Positions 60,001 through 61,100 of a stretch of 64,000 nt of DNA are shown piece after piece. Each line of letters begins with the position of its first letter. Positions within the stretch are counted from its first letter, which is position 1. The stretch covers positions 14,144,711 to 14,208,710 of the forward strand of contig NC_133910.1 of NCBI RefSeq assembly GCF_964199755.1, in the 5' to 3' direction. Made by a program: the position numbers and the translations under genes. The stretch is from Larus michahellis (lineage: Eukaryota; Chordata; Aves; Charadriiformes; Laridae). The notes beneath the pieces were generated by a model. It had not been told where the DNA came from and ran no database searches. It saw only the letters and a program-made list of their open reading frames with translations.

Positions 60001-60162
60001 CGAGGCCCCGTCCATCACCTGCACCAGGTCGTCATACATGGAGCCGGTGACATCGAAGACAAAGGCTAAGGTGGCTCCCCCTGTGCCGGGGGGCAGCTCG
60101 GCGAGACTGGGGGCCAGCAGCAGCCAGAGACTCACAAACACCCCTCCGTGGGGTGGCATCAT
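23725..60162 (-). CDS. HMCN2: Hemicentin-2, gene level, complete in 83 coding exons
   Basis: 83 exons sum to 12,738 bases and one open frame of 4,245 residues plus stop. Order: signal peptide (1-21), vWA domain (about 30-200, MIDAS D37-x-T39-x-S41), hemicentin linker (about 200-418), 35 Ig-like C2 domains (about 419-3663), nidogen G2F-type barrel (3664-3879), cysteine linker, four EGF-like modules (3901-4130) and fibulin-type C-terminal module ending SPYPY. Family members are secreted matrix proteins acting at basement-membrane and cell-junction contacts. HMCN2 rather than HMCN1 because thrombospondin repeats are absent and ASS1 is adjacent. Most Ig domains use two exons with phase-1 borders between domains; domains 2, 14, 25 and 35 use one. 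Human HMCN2 is, from memory, about 5,000 residues. Introns of 300-600 bases not listed separately hold nothing I recognise. Confidence 0.95.
24180..24306 (-). CDS. HMCN2: HMCN2 exon 82: fourth EGF-like module
   Basis: Residues 4090-4132, [13 protein letters not shown] then QMCFNTLGS and [13 protein letters not shown]. The same divergent last EGF as HMCN1 (QCIDTPCPPNYQR). Acceptor CCACAG, donor GTGAGC, phase 1 to 2. Confidence 0.93.
24577..24696 (-). CDS. HMCN2: HMCN2 exon 81: third EGF-like module
   Basis: Residues 4050-4089, [15 protein letters not shown] then [14 protein letters not shown] calcium-binding type EGF (D-x-D-E-C) in one phase 1-1 exon, donor GTCAGT. Confidence 0.95.
24915..25232 (-). 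CDS. HMCN2: HMCN2 exon 80: second EGF-like module plus long linker
   Basis: 318 bases, residues 3944-4049. [16 protein letters not shown] through [14 protein letters not shown] is an EGF. It is followed by about 45 residues without cysteine and then [13 protein letters not shown], the tail of another EGF-like unit. Phase 1-1, acceptor CACCAG, donor GTGAGT. No in-frame stop. Confidence 0.93.
25352..25480 (-). CDS. HMCN2: HMCN2 exon 79: first EGF-like module
   Basis: Residues 3901-3943, [19 protein letters not shown] then [15 protein letters not shown]. Calcium-binding EGF consensus in a phase 1-1 exon, donor GTACGA. Confidence 0.95.
25586..25648 (-). CDS. HMCN2: HMCN2 exon 78: cysteine-containing linker
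   Basis: 63 bases, residues 3880-3900, [20 protein letters not shown] then I. HMCN1 has a comparable NQCPAGF segment between G2F and the EGF run. Phase 1-1. Confidence 0.9.
25781..26018 (-). CDS. HMCN2: HMCN2 exon 77: nidogen G2F-type domain, last part
   Basis: Residues 3801-3879: [36 protein letters not shown] and [12 protein letters not shown]. Matches the HMCN1 TEDYIQTGPGQLF / RCNHSIVYD region. Phase 0 to 1. Confidence 0.95.
26117..26238 (-). CDS. HMCN2: HMCN2 exon 76: nidogen G2F-type domain
   Basis: Residues 3760-3800, [20 protein letters not shown] then [20 protein letters not shown]. The donor GTGCTG is slightly unusual, but the frame continues correctly into exon 77. Confidence 0.92.
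26426..26563 (-). CDS. HMCN2: HMCN2 exon 75: nidogen G2F-type domain
   Basis: Residues 3714-3759. [20 protein letters not shown] and [14 protein letters not shown] match HMCN1 [19 protein letters not shown]. Phase 1-1. Confidence 0.96.
26773..26922 (-). CDS. HMCN2: HMCN2 exon 74: nidogen G2F-type domain, first part
   Basis: Residues 3664-3713, [20 protein letters not shown] and [17 protein letters not shown], matching the start of the HMCN1 G2F domain (GTINGHEFGVAFLNA). Phase 1-1. Confidence 0.95.
26923..27703 (-). other. HMCN2 intron between Ig35 and G2F
   Basis: 781 bases separating the Ig array from the G2F barrel. In HMCN1 the thrombospondin repeats occupy this position in the protein; none is present here. 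No other feature recognised. Confidence 0.75.
27704..27973 (-). CDS. HMCN2: HMCN2 exon 73: Ig35, whole domain
   Basis: Residues 3574-3663. One phase 1-1 exon with [15 protein letters not shown] and [11 protein letters not shown], the last Ig before the G2F domain. Confidence 0.95.
28123..28204 (-). CDS. HMCN2: HMCN2 exon 72: Ig34, second part
   Basis: 82 bases, residues 3547-3573, [20 protein letters not shown] then VVTLALQ. Acceptor TGATAG, donor GTGAGTG, phase 0 to 1. Confidence 0.92.
28293..28483 (-). CDS. HMCN2: HMCN2 exon 71: Ig34, first part
   Basis: Residues 3483-3546: [35 protein letters not shown] and the E strand [10 protein letters not shown]. Phase 1 to 0. Confidence 0.95.
28554..28688 (-). 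CDS. HMCN2: HMCN2 exon 70: Ig33, second part
   Basis: Residues 3438-3482: [20 protein letters not shown] then CYAENSAG. Phase 1-1, donor GTAAGTGC. Confidence 0.95.
28878..29091 (-). CDS. HMCN2: HMCN2 exon 69: end of Ig32 fused to start of Ig33
   Basis: 214 bases, residues 3367-3437. It encodes [16 protein letters not shown] and the G strand of one Ig, then [16 protein letters not shown] and ISWMANG of the next. Every other Ig border resolved here carries a phase-1 intron, so this one appears lost. Acceptor GTGTAG, donor GTGCGT. Confidence 0.93.
29092..29438 (-). other. HMCN2 intron within Ig32
   Basis: 347 bases. Nothing recognised. Confidence 0.8.
29439..29629 (-). CDS. HMCN2: HMCN2 exon 68: Ig32, first part
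   Basis: Residues 3303-3366: [32 protein letters not shown] and [10 protein letters not shown]. Phase 1 to 0. Confidence 0.95.
29750..29884 (-). CDS. HMCN2: HMCN2 exon 67: Ig31, second part
   Basis: Residues 3258-3302: [20 protein letters not shown] then [13 protein letters not shown]. Phase 1-1, donor GTAAGG. Confidence 0.95.
30117..30251 (-). CDS. HMCN2: HMCN2 exon 66: Ig31, first part
   Basis: Residues 3213-3257: [35 protein letters not shown]. Phase 1-1. Confidence 0.95.
30340..30447 (-). CDS. HMCN2: HMCN2 exon 65: Ig30, second part
   Basis: Residues 3177-3212: [20 protein letters not shown] then [15 protein letters not shown]. Phase 1-1. Confidence 0.95.
30536..30700 (-). CDS. HMCN2: HMCN2 exon 64: Ig30, first part
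   Basis: Residues 3122-3176: [34 protein letters not shown]. Phase 1-1, donor GTATGG. Confidence 0.95.
30934..31055 (-). CDS. HMCN2: HMCN2 exon 63: Ig29, second part
   Basis: Residues 3081-3121: [20 protein letters not shown] then [15 protein letters not shown]. Phase 2 to 1. Confidence 0.94.
31176..31332 (-). CDS. HMCN2: HMCN2 exon 62: Ig29, first part
   Basis: Residues 3029-3081: [35 protein letters not shown]. Phase 1 to 2. The donor GTACCC is weak, but phase and domain continuity support it. Confidence 0.9.
31460..31587 (-). CDS. HMCN2: HMCN2 exon 61: Ig28, second part
   Basis: Residues 2986-3028: [20 protein letters not shown] then [15 protein letters not shown]. Phase 2 to 1. Confidence 0.95.
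31825..31972 (-). CDS. HMCN2: HMCN2 exon 60: Ig28, first part
   Basis: Residues 2937-2986: [34 protein letters not shown]. Phase 1 to 2. Confidence 0.94.
32193..32334 (-). CDS. HMCN2: HMCN2 exon 59: Ig27, second part
   Basis: Residues 2890-2936: [20 protein letters not shown] then [14 protein letters not shown]. Acceptor TGTCAG, phase 0 to 1. Not visible as a long open frame; read directly from the minus strand. Confidence 0.93.
32461..32597 (-). CDS. HMCN2: HMCN2 exon 58: Ig27, first part
   Basis: Residues 2844-2889: [35 protein letters not shown]. Phase 1 to 0, donor GTACGT. Confidence 0.94.
32863..32944 (-). CDS. HMCN2: HMCN2 exon 57: Ig26, second part
   Basis: 82 bases, residues 2817-2843: [20 protein letters not shown] then SFHVSIQ. 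Acceptor GCATAG, donor GTAGCG, phase 0 to 1. Confidence 0.92.
33021..33211 (-). CDS. HMCN2: HMCN2 exon 56: Ig26, first part
   Basis: Residues 2753-2816: [34 protein letters not shown] and STLHIESTK. Phase 1 to 0. The intron to exon 57 is only 76 bases. Confidence 0.94.
33310..33582 (-). CDS. HMCN2: HMCN2 exon 55: Ig25, whole domain
   Basis: 273 bases, residues 2662-2752, one phase 1-1 exon with [15 protein letters not shown] and [14 protein letters not shown]. Donor GTGCGT. Confidence 0.95.
33882..33979 (-). CDS. HMCN2: HMCN2 exon 54: Ig24, second part
   Basis: 98 bases, residues 2629-2661: [20 protein letters not shown] then [12 protein letters not shown]. Acceptor GGGTAG, phase 2 to 1. 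Confidence 0.93.
34164..34347 (-). CDS. HMCN2: HMCN2 exon 53: Ig24, first part
   Basis: Residues 2568-2629: [32 protein letters not shown] and [11 protein letters not shown]. Donor GTAAGA, phase 1 to 2. Confidence 0.94.
34429..34553 (-). CDS. HMCN2: HMCN2 exon 52: Ig23, second part
   Basis: Residues 2526-2567: [20 protein letters not shown] then [15 protein letters not shown]. Phase 2 to 1. Confidence 0.95.
34907..35066 (-). CDS. HMCN2: HMCN2 exon 51: Ig23, first part
   Basis: Residues 2473-2526: [34 protein letters not shown]. Read from the sequence, as the frame carries no long ATG-started open frame. Acceptor AGACAG, donor GTGAGT, phase 1 to 2. Confidence 0.93.
35170..35313 (-). CDS. HMCN2: HMCN2 exon 50: Ig22, second part
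   Basis: Residues 2425-2472: [20 protein letters not shown] then [13 protein letters not shown]. Phase 1-1. Lacks the usual N-x-x-G after the F-strand Cys. Confidence 0.92.
35314..35789 (-). other. HMCN2 intron within Ig22
   Basis: 476 bases. Nothing recognised. Confidence 0.8.
35790..35921 (-). CDS. HMCN2: HMCN2 exon 49: Ig22, first part
   Basis: Residues 2381-2424: [32 protein letters not shown]. Phase 1-1. Confidence 0.94.
36040..36153 (-). CDS. HMCN2: HMCN2 exon 48: Ig21, second part
   Basis: Residues 2343-2380: [20 protein letters not shown] then [12 protein letters not shown]. Phase 1-1. Confidence 0.95.
36154..36564 (-). other. HMCN2 intron within Ig21
   Basis: 411 bases. Nothing recognised. 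Confidence 0.8.
36565..36726 (-). CDS. HMCN2: HMCN2 exon 47: Ig21, first part
   Basis: Residues 2289-2342: [35 protein letters not shown]. Phase 1-1. Confidence 0.95.
36992..37088 (-). CDS. HMCN2: HMCN2 exon 46: Ig20, second part
   Basis: 97 bases, residues 2257-2288: [20 protein letters not shown] then GSAEKHF. Phase 0 to 1. Confidence 0.95.
37282..37469 (-). CDS. HMCN2: HMCN2 exon 45: Ig20, first part
   Basis: Residues 2194-2256: [35 protein letters not shown] and EGGMVLQ. Phase 1 to 0. Confidence 0.95.
37537..37650 (-). CDS. HMCN2: HMCN2 exon 44: Ig19, second part
   Basis: Residues 2156-2193: [20 protein letters not shown] then [12 protein letters not shown]. Read directly. Acceptor CTGCAG, donor GTGAGT, phase 1-1. 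Confidence 0.94.
   Translation of the reverse strand, partial: GAGCCSCRRCGRRMRAGTPARQPTRPDRTACTTSWRC
37883..38101 (-). CDS. HMCN2: HMCN2 exon 43: Ig19, first part
   Basis: Residues 2083-2155, unusually long first half with the acidic stretch [14 protein letters not shown] before ALYCDTNT and LTWYKDG. Phase 1-1. Confidence 0.94.
38331..38481 (-). CDS. HMCN2: HMCN2 exon 42: Ig18, second part
   Basis: Residues 2033-2082: [20 protein letters not shown] then [15 protein letters not shown]. Acceptor GTTCAG, phase 0 to 1. Confidence 0.94.
38646..38788 (-). CDS. HMCN2: HMCN2 exon 41: Ig18, first part
   Basis: Residues 1985-2032: [34 protein letters not shown]. Acceptor CACTAG, phase 1 to 0. Confidence 0.95.
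39081..39194 (-). CDS. HMCN2: HMCN2 exon 40: Ig17, second part
   Basis: Residues 1947-1984: [20 protein letters not shown] then [14 protein letters not shown]. Acceptor GCCCAG. The donor GTGCGG is weak. Phase 1-1. Confidence 0.92.
39195..39599 (-). other. HMCN2 intron within Ig17
   Basis: 405 bases. Nothing recognised. Confidence 0.8.
39600..39764 (-). CDS. HMCN2: HMCN2 exon 39: Ig17, first part
   Basis: Residues 1892-1946: [35 protein letters not shown]. Phase 1-1. Confidence 0.95.
39765..40203 (-). other. HMCN2 intron between Ig16 and Ig17
   Basis: 439 bases. Nothing recognised. Confidence 0.8.
40204..40395 (-). CDS. HMCN2: HMCN2 exon 38: Ig16, second part
   Basis: Residues 1828-1891: [36 protein letters not shown] and [14 protein letters not shown]. 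The intron falls before the C-strand Trp, unlike most domains. Phase 1-1. Confidence 0.95.
40396..40891 (-). other. HMCN2 intron within Ig16
   Basis: 496 bases. Nothing recognised. Confidence 0.8.
40892..40978 (-). CDS. HMCN2: HMCN2 exon 37: Ig16, first part
   Basis: 87 bases, residues 1799-1827: [19 protein letters not shown] then [10 protein letters not shown]. Acceptor TCCTAG, phase 1-1. Confidence 0.93.
41173..41286 (-). CDS. HMCN2: HMCN2 exon 36: Ig15, second part
   Basis: Residues 1761-1798: [20 protein letters not shown] then [13 protein letters not shown]. Phase 1-1. Confidence 0.95.
41454..41621 (-). CDS. HMCN2: HMCN2 exon 35: Ig15, first part
   Basis: Residues 1705-1760: [34 protein letters not shown]. 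Phase 1-1, donor GTCAGG. Confidence 0.94.
41622..42202 (-). other. HMCN2 intron between Ig14 and Ig15
   Basis: 581 bases. Nothing recognised. Confidence 0.75.
42203..42484 (-). CDS. HMCN2: HMCN2 exon 34: Ig14, whole domain
   Basis: 282 bases, residues 1611-1704, with [15 protein letters not shown] and [14 protein letters not shown] in one phase 1-1 exon. Confidence 0.95.
42485..42833 (-). other. HMCN2 intron between Ig13 and Ig14
   Basis: 349 bases. Nothing recognised. Confidence 0.8.
42834..42995 (-). CDS. HMCN2: HMCN2 exon 33: Ig13, second part
   Basis: Residues 1557-1610: [38 protein letters not shown] then [12 protein letters not shown]. Phase 1-1. Confidence 0.95.
43166..43285 (-). 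CDS. HMCN2: HMCN2 exon 32: Ig13, first part
   Basis: Residues 1517-1556: [33 protein letters not shown]. Phase 1-1, donor GTAGGT. Confidence 0.95.
43286..44467 (-). other. HMCN2 intron between Ig12 and Ig13 (1.2 kb)
   Basis: One of the two longest introns of the gene. No Ig half-domain could be read in it. It contains a microsatellite at 44338-44432 and A-rich sequence near 43700-43760. Confidence 0.7.
44338..44432. repeat. AT/AC-rich microsatellite
   Basis: Degenerate TA, TG, CA and GATA-type short repeats over about 95 bases, starting 36 bases beyond the donor of HMCN2 exon 31. Confidence 0.8.
44468..44555 (-). CDS. HMCN2: HMCN2 exon 31: Ig12, second part, short
   Basis: 88 bases, residues 1488-1516: [20 protein letters not shown] then ERHYNLNVW. 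The F-G hairpin after Cys lacks several residues compared with the other domains. Acceptor CGGCAG, donor GTAAGG, phase 0 to 1. Confidence 0.9.
44757..44932 (-). CDS. HMCN2: HMCN2 exon 30: Ig12, first part
   Basis: Residues 1429-1487: [33 protein letters not shown] and VEGTVLQ. Phase 1 to 0. Confidence 0.94.
45122..45245 (-). CDS. HMCN2: HMCN2 exon 29: Ig11, second part
   Basis: Residues 1388-1428: [20 protein letters not shown] then [15 protein letters not shown]. Donor GTAAGTA, phase 0 to 1. Confidence 0.94.
45246..45602 (-). other. HMCN2 intron within Ig11
   Basis: 357 bases. Nothing recognised. Confidence 0.8.
45603..45757 (-). CDS. HMCN2: HMCN2 exon 28: Ig11, first part
   Basis: Residues 1336-1387: [34 protein letters not shown]. 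Phase 1 to 0. Confidence 0.95.
45758..46078 (-). other. HMCN2 intron between Ig10 and Ig11
   Basis: 321 bases. Nothing recognised. Confidence 0.8.
46079..46255 (-). CDS. HMCN2: HMCN2 exon 27: Ig10, second part
   Basis: Residues 1277-1335: [36 protein letters not shown] then [13 protein letters not shown]. Phase 1-1. Confidence 0.95.
46374..46469 (-). CDS. HMCN2: HMCN2 exon 26: Ig10, first part
   Basis: 96 bases, residues 1245-1276: [20 protein letters not shown] then [12 protein letters not shown]. Phase 1-1. Confidence 0.95.
46746..46775 (-). CDS. HMCN2: Possible 30-base HMCN2 microexon or exon relic
   Basis: Between exons 25 and 26 a TCAG acceptor and a GTGAGA donor flank 30 bases that, in phase 1-1, encode [10 protein letters not shown], the kind of G-strand ending seen in hemicentin Ig domains. 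Including it keeps the frame. No partner half-domain is visible, so it may be a remnant of a lost Ig. Not counted in the 83 exons. Confidence 0.3.
47049..47218 (-). CDS. HMCN2: HMCN2 exon 25: Ig9, second part
   Basis: Residues 1188-1244: [37 protein letters not shown] then [13 protein letters not shown]. Carries the C-strand Trp at its start. Phase 2 to 1. Confidence 0.95.
47572..47680 (-). CDS. HMCN2: HMCN2 exon 24: Ig9, first part
   Basis: Residues 1152-1188: [20 protein letters not shown] then [16 protein letters not shown]. Acceptor CCTCAG, donor GTGAGT, phase 1 to 2. Confidence 0.94.
47823..47950 (-). CDS. HMCN2: HMCN2 exon 23: Ig8, second part
   Basis: Residues 1109-1151: [20 protein letters not shown] then [14 protein letters not shown]. 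Phase 2 to 1. The donor GTTCAC is atypical, but the VQ-G border and frame support it. Confidence 0.9.
47951..49398 (-). other. HMCN2 intron within Ig8 (1.4 kb, longest)
   Basis: No exon-like segment recognised in three minus-strand frames. No repeat identified. Confidence 0.65.
49399..49561 (-). CDS. HMCN2: HMCN2 exon 22: Ig8, first part
   Basis: Residues 1055-1109: [35 protein letters not shown]. Phase 1 to 2, donor GTAAGG. Confidence 0.94.
49747..49903 (-). CDS. HMCN2: HMCN2 exon 21: Ig7, second part
   Basis: Residues 1003-1054: [18 protein letters not shown] then [20 protein letters not shown]. Phase 0 to 1. Confidence 0.95.
50149..50261 (-). CDS. HMCN2: HMCN2 exon 20: Ig7, first part
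   Basis: 113 bases, residues 965-1002: [33 protein letters not shown]. Phase 1 to 0, donor GTAGGT. Confidence 0.95.
50403..50547 (-). CDS. HMCN2: HMCN2 exon 19: Ig6, second part
   Basis: Residues 917-964: [20 protein letters not shown] then [17 protein letters not shown]. Phase 0 to 1. Confidence 0.95.
50836..50963 (-). CDS. HMCN2: HMCN2 exon 18: Ig6, first part
   Basis: Residues 874-916: [37 protein letters not shown]. Two AG acceptors three bases apart (exon start 50963 or 50960) would give or drop one Ala. Phase 1 to 0. Confidence 0.88.
50964..51327 (-). other. HMCN2 intron between Ig5 and Ig6
   Basis: 364 bases. Nothing recognised. Confidence 0.7.
51328..51423 (-). CDS. HMCN2: HMCN2 exon 17: Ig5, second part
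   Basis: 96 bases, residues 842-873: [20 protein letters not shown] then [11 protein letters not shown]. The 3' end is the least certain in the gene: no GT follows VVTG, and the first in-phase GT gives the weak donor GTTTGC. The sum of the coding frame still closes with this choice. Confidence 0.75.
51424..51791 (-). other. HMCN2 intron within Ig5
   Basis: 368 bases. Nothing recognised. Confidence 0.75.
51792..51986 (-). CDS. HMCN2: HMCN2 exon 16: Ig5, first part
   Basis: Residues 777-841: [35 protein letters not shown] and the E strand LEAAELLID. Phase 1-1, donor GTAAGA. Confidence 0.94.
51987..52684 (-). other. HMCN2 intron between Ig4 and Ig5
   Basis: 698 bases. Nothing recognised. Confidence 0.7.
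52685..52834 (-). CDS. HMCN2: HMCN2 exon 15: Ig4, second part
   Basis: Residues 727-776: [37 protein letters not shown]. The consensus donor GTAAGT follows GATGTAGGGT. Phase 1-1. Confidence 0.92.
52988..53101 (-). CDS. HMCN2: HMCN2 exon 14: Ig4, first part
   Basis: Residues 689-726: [33 protein letters not shown]. Phase 1-1. Confidence 0.95.
53361..53488 (-). CDS. HMCN2: HMCN2 exon 13: Ig3, second part
   Basis: Residues 646-688: [20 protein letters not shown] then [15 protein letters not shown]. Compare HMCN1 TSDGTLFIKNAAPKDAG. Acceptor CTGCAG, phase 2 to 1. Confidence 0.94.
53489..54129 (-). other. HMCN2 intron within Ig3
   Basis: 641 bases with an A-run of about 17 near 53716 followed by ACAAAC-type simple sequence. 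Confidence 0.75.
54130..54271 (-). CDS. HMCN2: HMCN2 exon 12: Ig3, first part
   Basis: Residues 599-646: [39 protein letters not shown]. Phase 1 to 2. Confidence 0.94.
54380..54652 (-). CDS. HMCN2: HMCN2 exon 11: Ig2, whole domain
   Basis: 273 bases, residues 508-598: [37 protein letters not shown] and [13 protein letters not shown]. Matches the HMCN1 second Ig (SAVDYNLTWQRND). Phase 1-1. Confidence 0.96.
54747..54868 (-). CDS. HMCN2: HMCN2 exon 10: Ig1, second part
   Basis: Residues 467-507: [20 protein letters not shown] then [20 protein letters not shown]. Acceptor TTGTAG, phase 2 to 1. Confidence 0.94.
54869..55178 (-). other. HMCN2 intron within Ig1
   Basis: 310 bases. Nothing recognised. 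Confidence 0.8.
55179..55323 (-). CDS. HMCN2: HMCN2 exon 9: Ig1, first part
   Basis: Residues 419-467: [37 protein letters not shown]. No C-strand Trp, as in the first Ig of HMCN1 (FTLSFVRNG). Phase 1 to 2. Confidence 0.94.
55480..55743 (-). CDS. HMCN2: HMCN2 exon 8: hemicentin linker region
   Basis: 264 bases, residues 331-418: [53 protein letters not shown] then [12 protein letters not shown]1 has VSSVSFSSIVPD at the equivalent end. Phase 1-1. Confidence 0.95.
55840..55960 (-). CDS. HMCN2: HMCN2 exon 7: hemicentin linker region
   Basis: 121 bases, residues 291-330: [20 protein letters not shown] then [20 protein letters not shown]. Compare HMCN1 SSSGRHSVRITGLSTIDF. Acceptor TTCTAG, donor GTGAGG. 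Confidence 0.95.
56164..56270 (-). CDS. HMCN2: HMCN2 exon 6: hemicentin linker region
   Basis: 107 bases, residues 255-290: [20 protein letters not shown] then [15 protein letters not shown]. Matches HMCN1 HELLNIHNSAKVVNVKEPEA. Phase 1 to 0. Confidence 0.95.
56271..56597 (-). other. HMCN2 intron 5
   Basis: 327 bases. Nothing recognised. Confidence 0.8.
56598..56769 (-). CDS. HMCN2: HMCN2 exon 5: end of vWA region
   Basis: 172 bases, residues 198-254: [20 protein letters not shown] then [20 protein letters not shown]. Matches HMCN1 [20 protein letters not shown]. Phase 0 to 1. Confidence 0.96.
56770..57569 (-). other. HMCN2 intron 4
   Basis: 800 bases. Nothing recognised. Confidence 0.75.
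57570..57692 (-). CDS. HMCN2: HMCN2 exon 4: vWA domain
   Basis: 123 bases, residues 157-197: [20 protein letters not shown] then [20 protein letters not shown]. Matches HMCN1 [20 protein letters not shown]. Phase 0-0, donor GTCAGT. Confidence 0.96.
57853..58011 (-). CDS. HMCN2: HMCN2 exon 3: vWA domain
   Basis: 159 bases, residues 104-156: [20 protein letters not shown] then [17 protein letters not shown]. Matches HMCN1 [20 protein letters not shown]. Phase 0-0. Confidence 0.97.
58012..58980 (-). other. HMCN2 intron 2
   Basis: 969 bases. Nothing recognised. Confidence 0.75.
58981..59051 (-). CDS. HMCN2: HMCN2 exon 2: vWA domain
   Basis: 71 bases, residues 80-103: [20 protein letters not shown] then HVQ. 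Matches HMCN1 IGPVTITTDPKKFQYELREL. Phase 1 to 0. Confidence 0.95.
59052..59924 (-). other. HMCN2 intron 1
   Basis: 873 bases, partly A+T-rich in the middle. Nothing recognised. Confidence 0.75.
59925..60162 (-). CDS. HMCN2: HMCN2 exon 1: start, signal peptide and vWA MIDAS
   Basis: 238 bases, residues 1-79. [20 protein letters not shown] is a typical signal peptide. [20 protein letters not shown] carries the vWA metal site (D37, T39, S41). Two ATG codons lie in tandem (60162 and 60159); the first is used here. The frame stays open 144 codons further upstream, but only these ATGs place a signal peptide at the N-terminus. Donor GTACGG, phase 1. Confidence 0.93.
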
Positions 60163-61100
60163 GGGGGGAGACCCTCGGGTGCTGGGGACACCCCTTTTGT
60201 CCCAGGGTCCTTCCCCCAGACCCCCAGGGCACCGTCCCCACACCAGGGAGGGACTCAGGGTGCAGGGGGCCACAGGTGGTGGGGACAGAGCAGGGACCCC
60301 AGCCAGGGGACGCCCAGCCGCTGCAGCTGCGGACCTGCTCCTCCAGCGCTCAGCTTCTGGGAGGGAGGGAAGGAGGGAGGGAGAACAGGAATTTTGGAGC
60401 CAGCGGCATGGGGGGGTGGTGGGTGGGAGCTGGAGGGAGCCGGGATGGGGATGCAGGGATTGGGAAGCACGTCCTGCAGCCCACAGGATTGTCAGAAACA
60501 CTGCCCAGGCCCCCACCCCGGATCTGACCCCCCCCTTCCCCGGCTCAGAGAGCCCCCACTCTGCCAGGGGGAGGCGGGGGTTAGGGGAGGACACGGGTGC
60601 TCACAGCTGAGCGCCTGCGGGGAAACCCTGCCAAAGCACGGCAGGGGGGAACAGAGCCAGCTGCGAAAGGGATCCCGAGGAAGTGACACCCCACCCCCAC
60701 CCCCCCCACCAGGCAAAGGGCCCTCCCTGGAAAAGGGGCTCTAGGAGGGCTCCGGGGGGCTCCCCAGCGTATCCACCCCAGGAACAGGGAGCAAACAGCC
60801 ATGTAAAGCGCAGACAAAGCCGGAGCCAGGAGAAGGGCCGGGAAAGGCAGCCCTTGGCCGGGAGCACTGGCCAGAGGCTGCGGAGCTTTTCCTGGCTCCC
60901 CCCGCAGCCGAGCGCTGAGCTCATGGCTGCTCCAGAGGGATGCTGCACTCTTGCTCAACTCTCCCCCCCGGGGGCCGGGCAGCAGCCGCGGCCAAGGGCC
61001 GGCTCCAGGTGAAGCTGCGCACCGAGGGACGGATCCTGACCGGGCTGAGCACCCCCTCCCGCCCCCAGCGCCTCCCCGGCACCAGCCCGGCTCCTCCCAG
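60163..61100 (-). promoter_or_regulatory. HMCN2: Likely HMCN2 5' UTR and promoter region
   Basis: GC-rich sequence directly upstream of the start codon, with CpG-containing blocks near 60300-60360 and 60950-61080 and a purine-rich GGGAGGGA stretch near 60360. No clear TATA box. The transcription start cannot be fixed. Confidence 0.35.
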
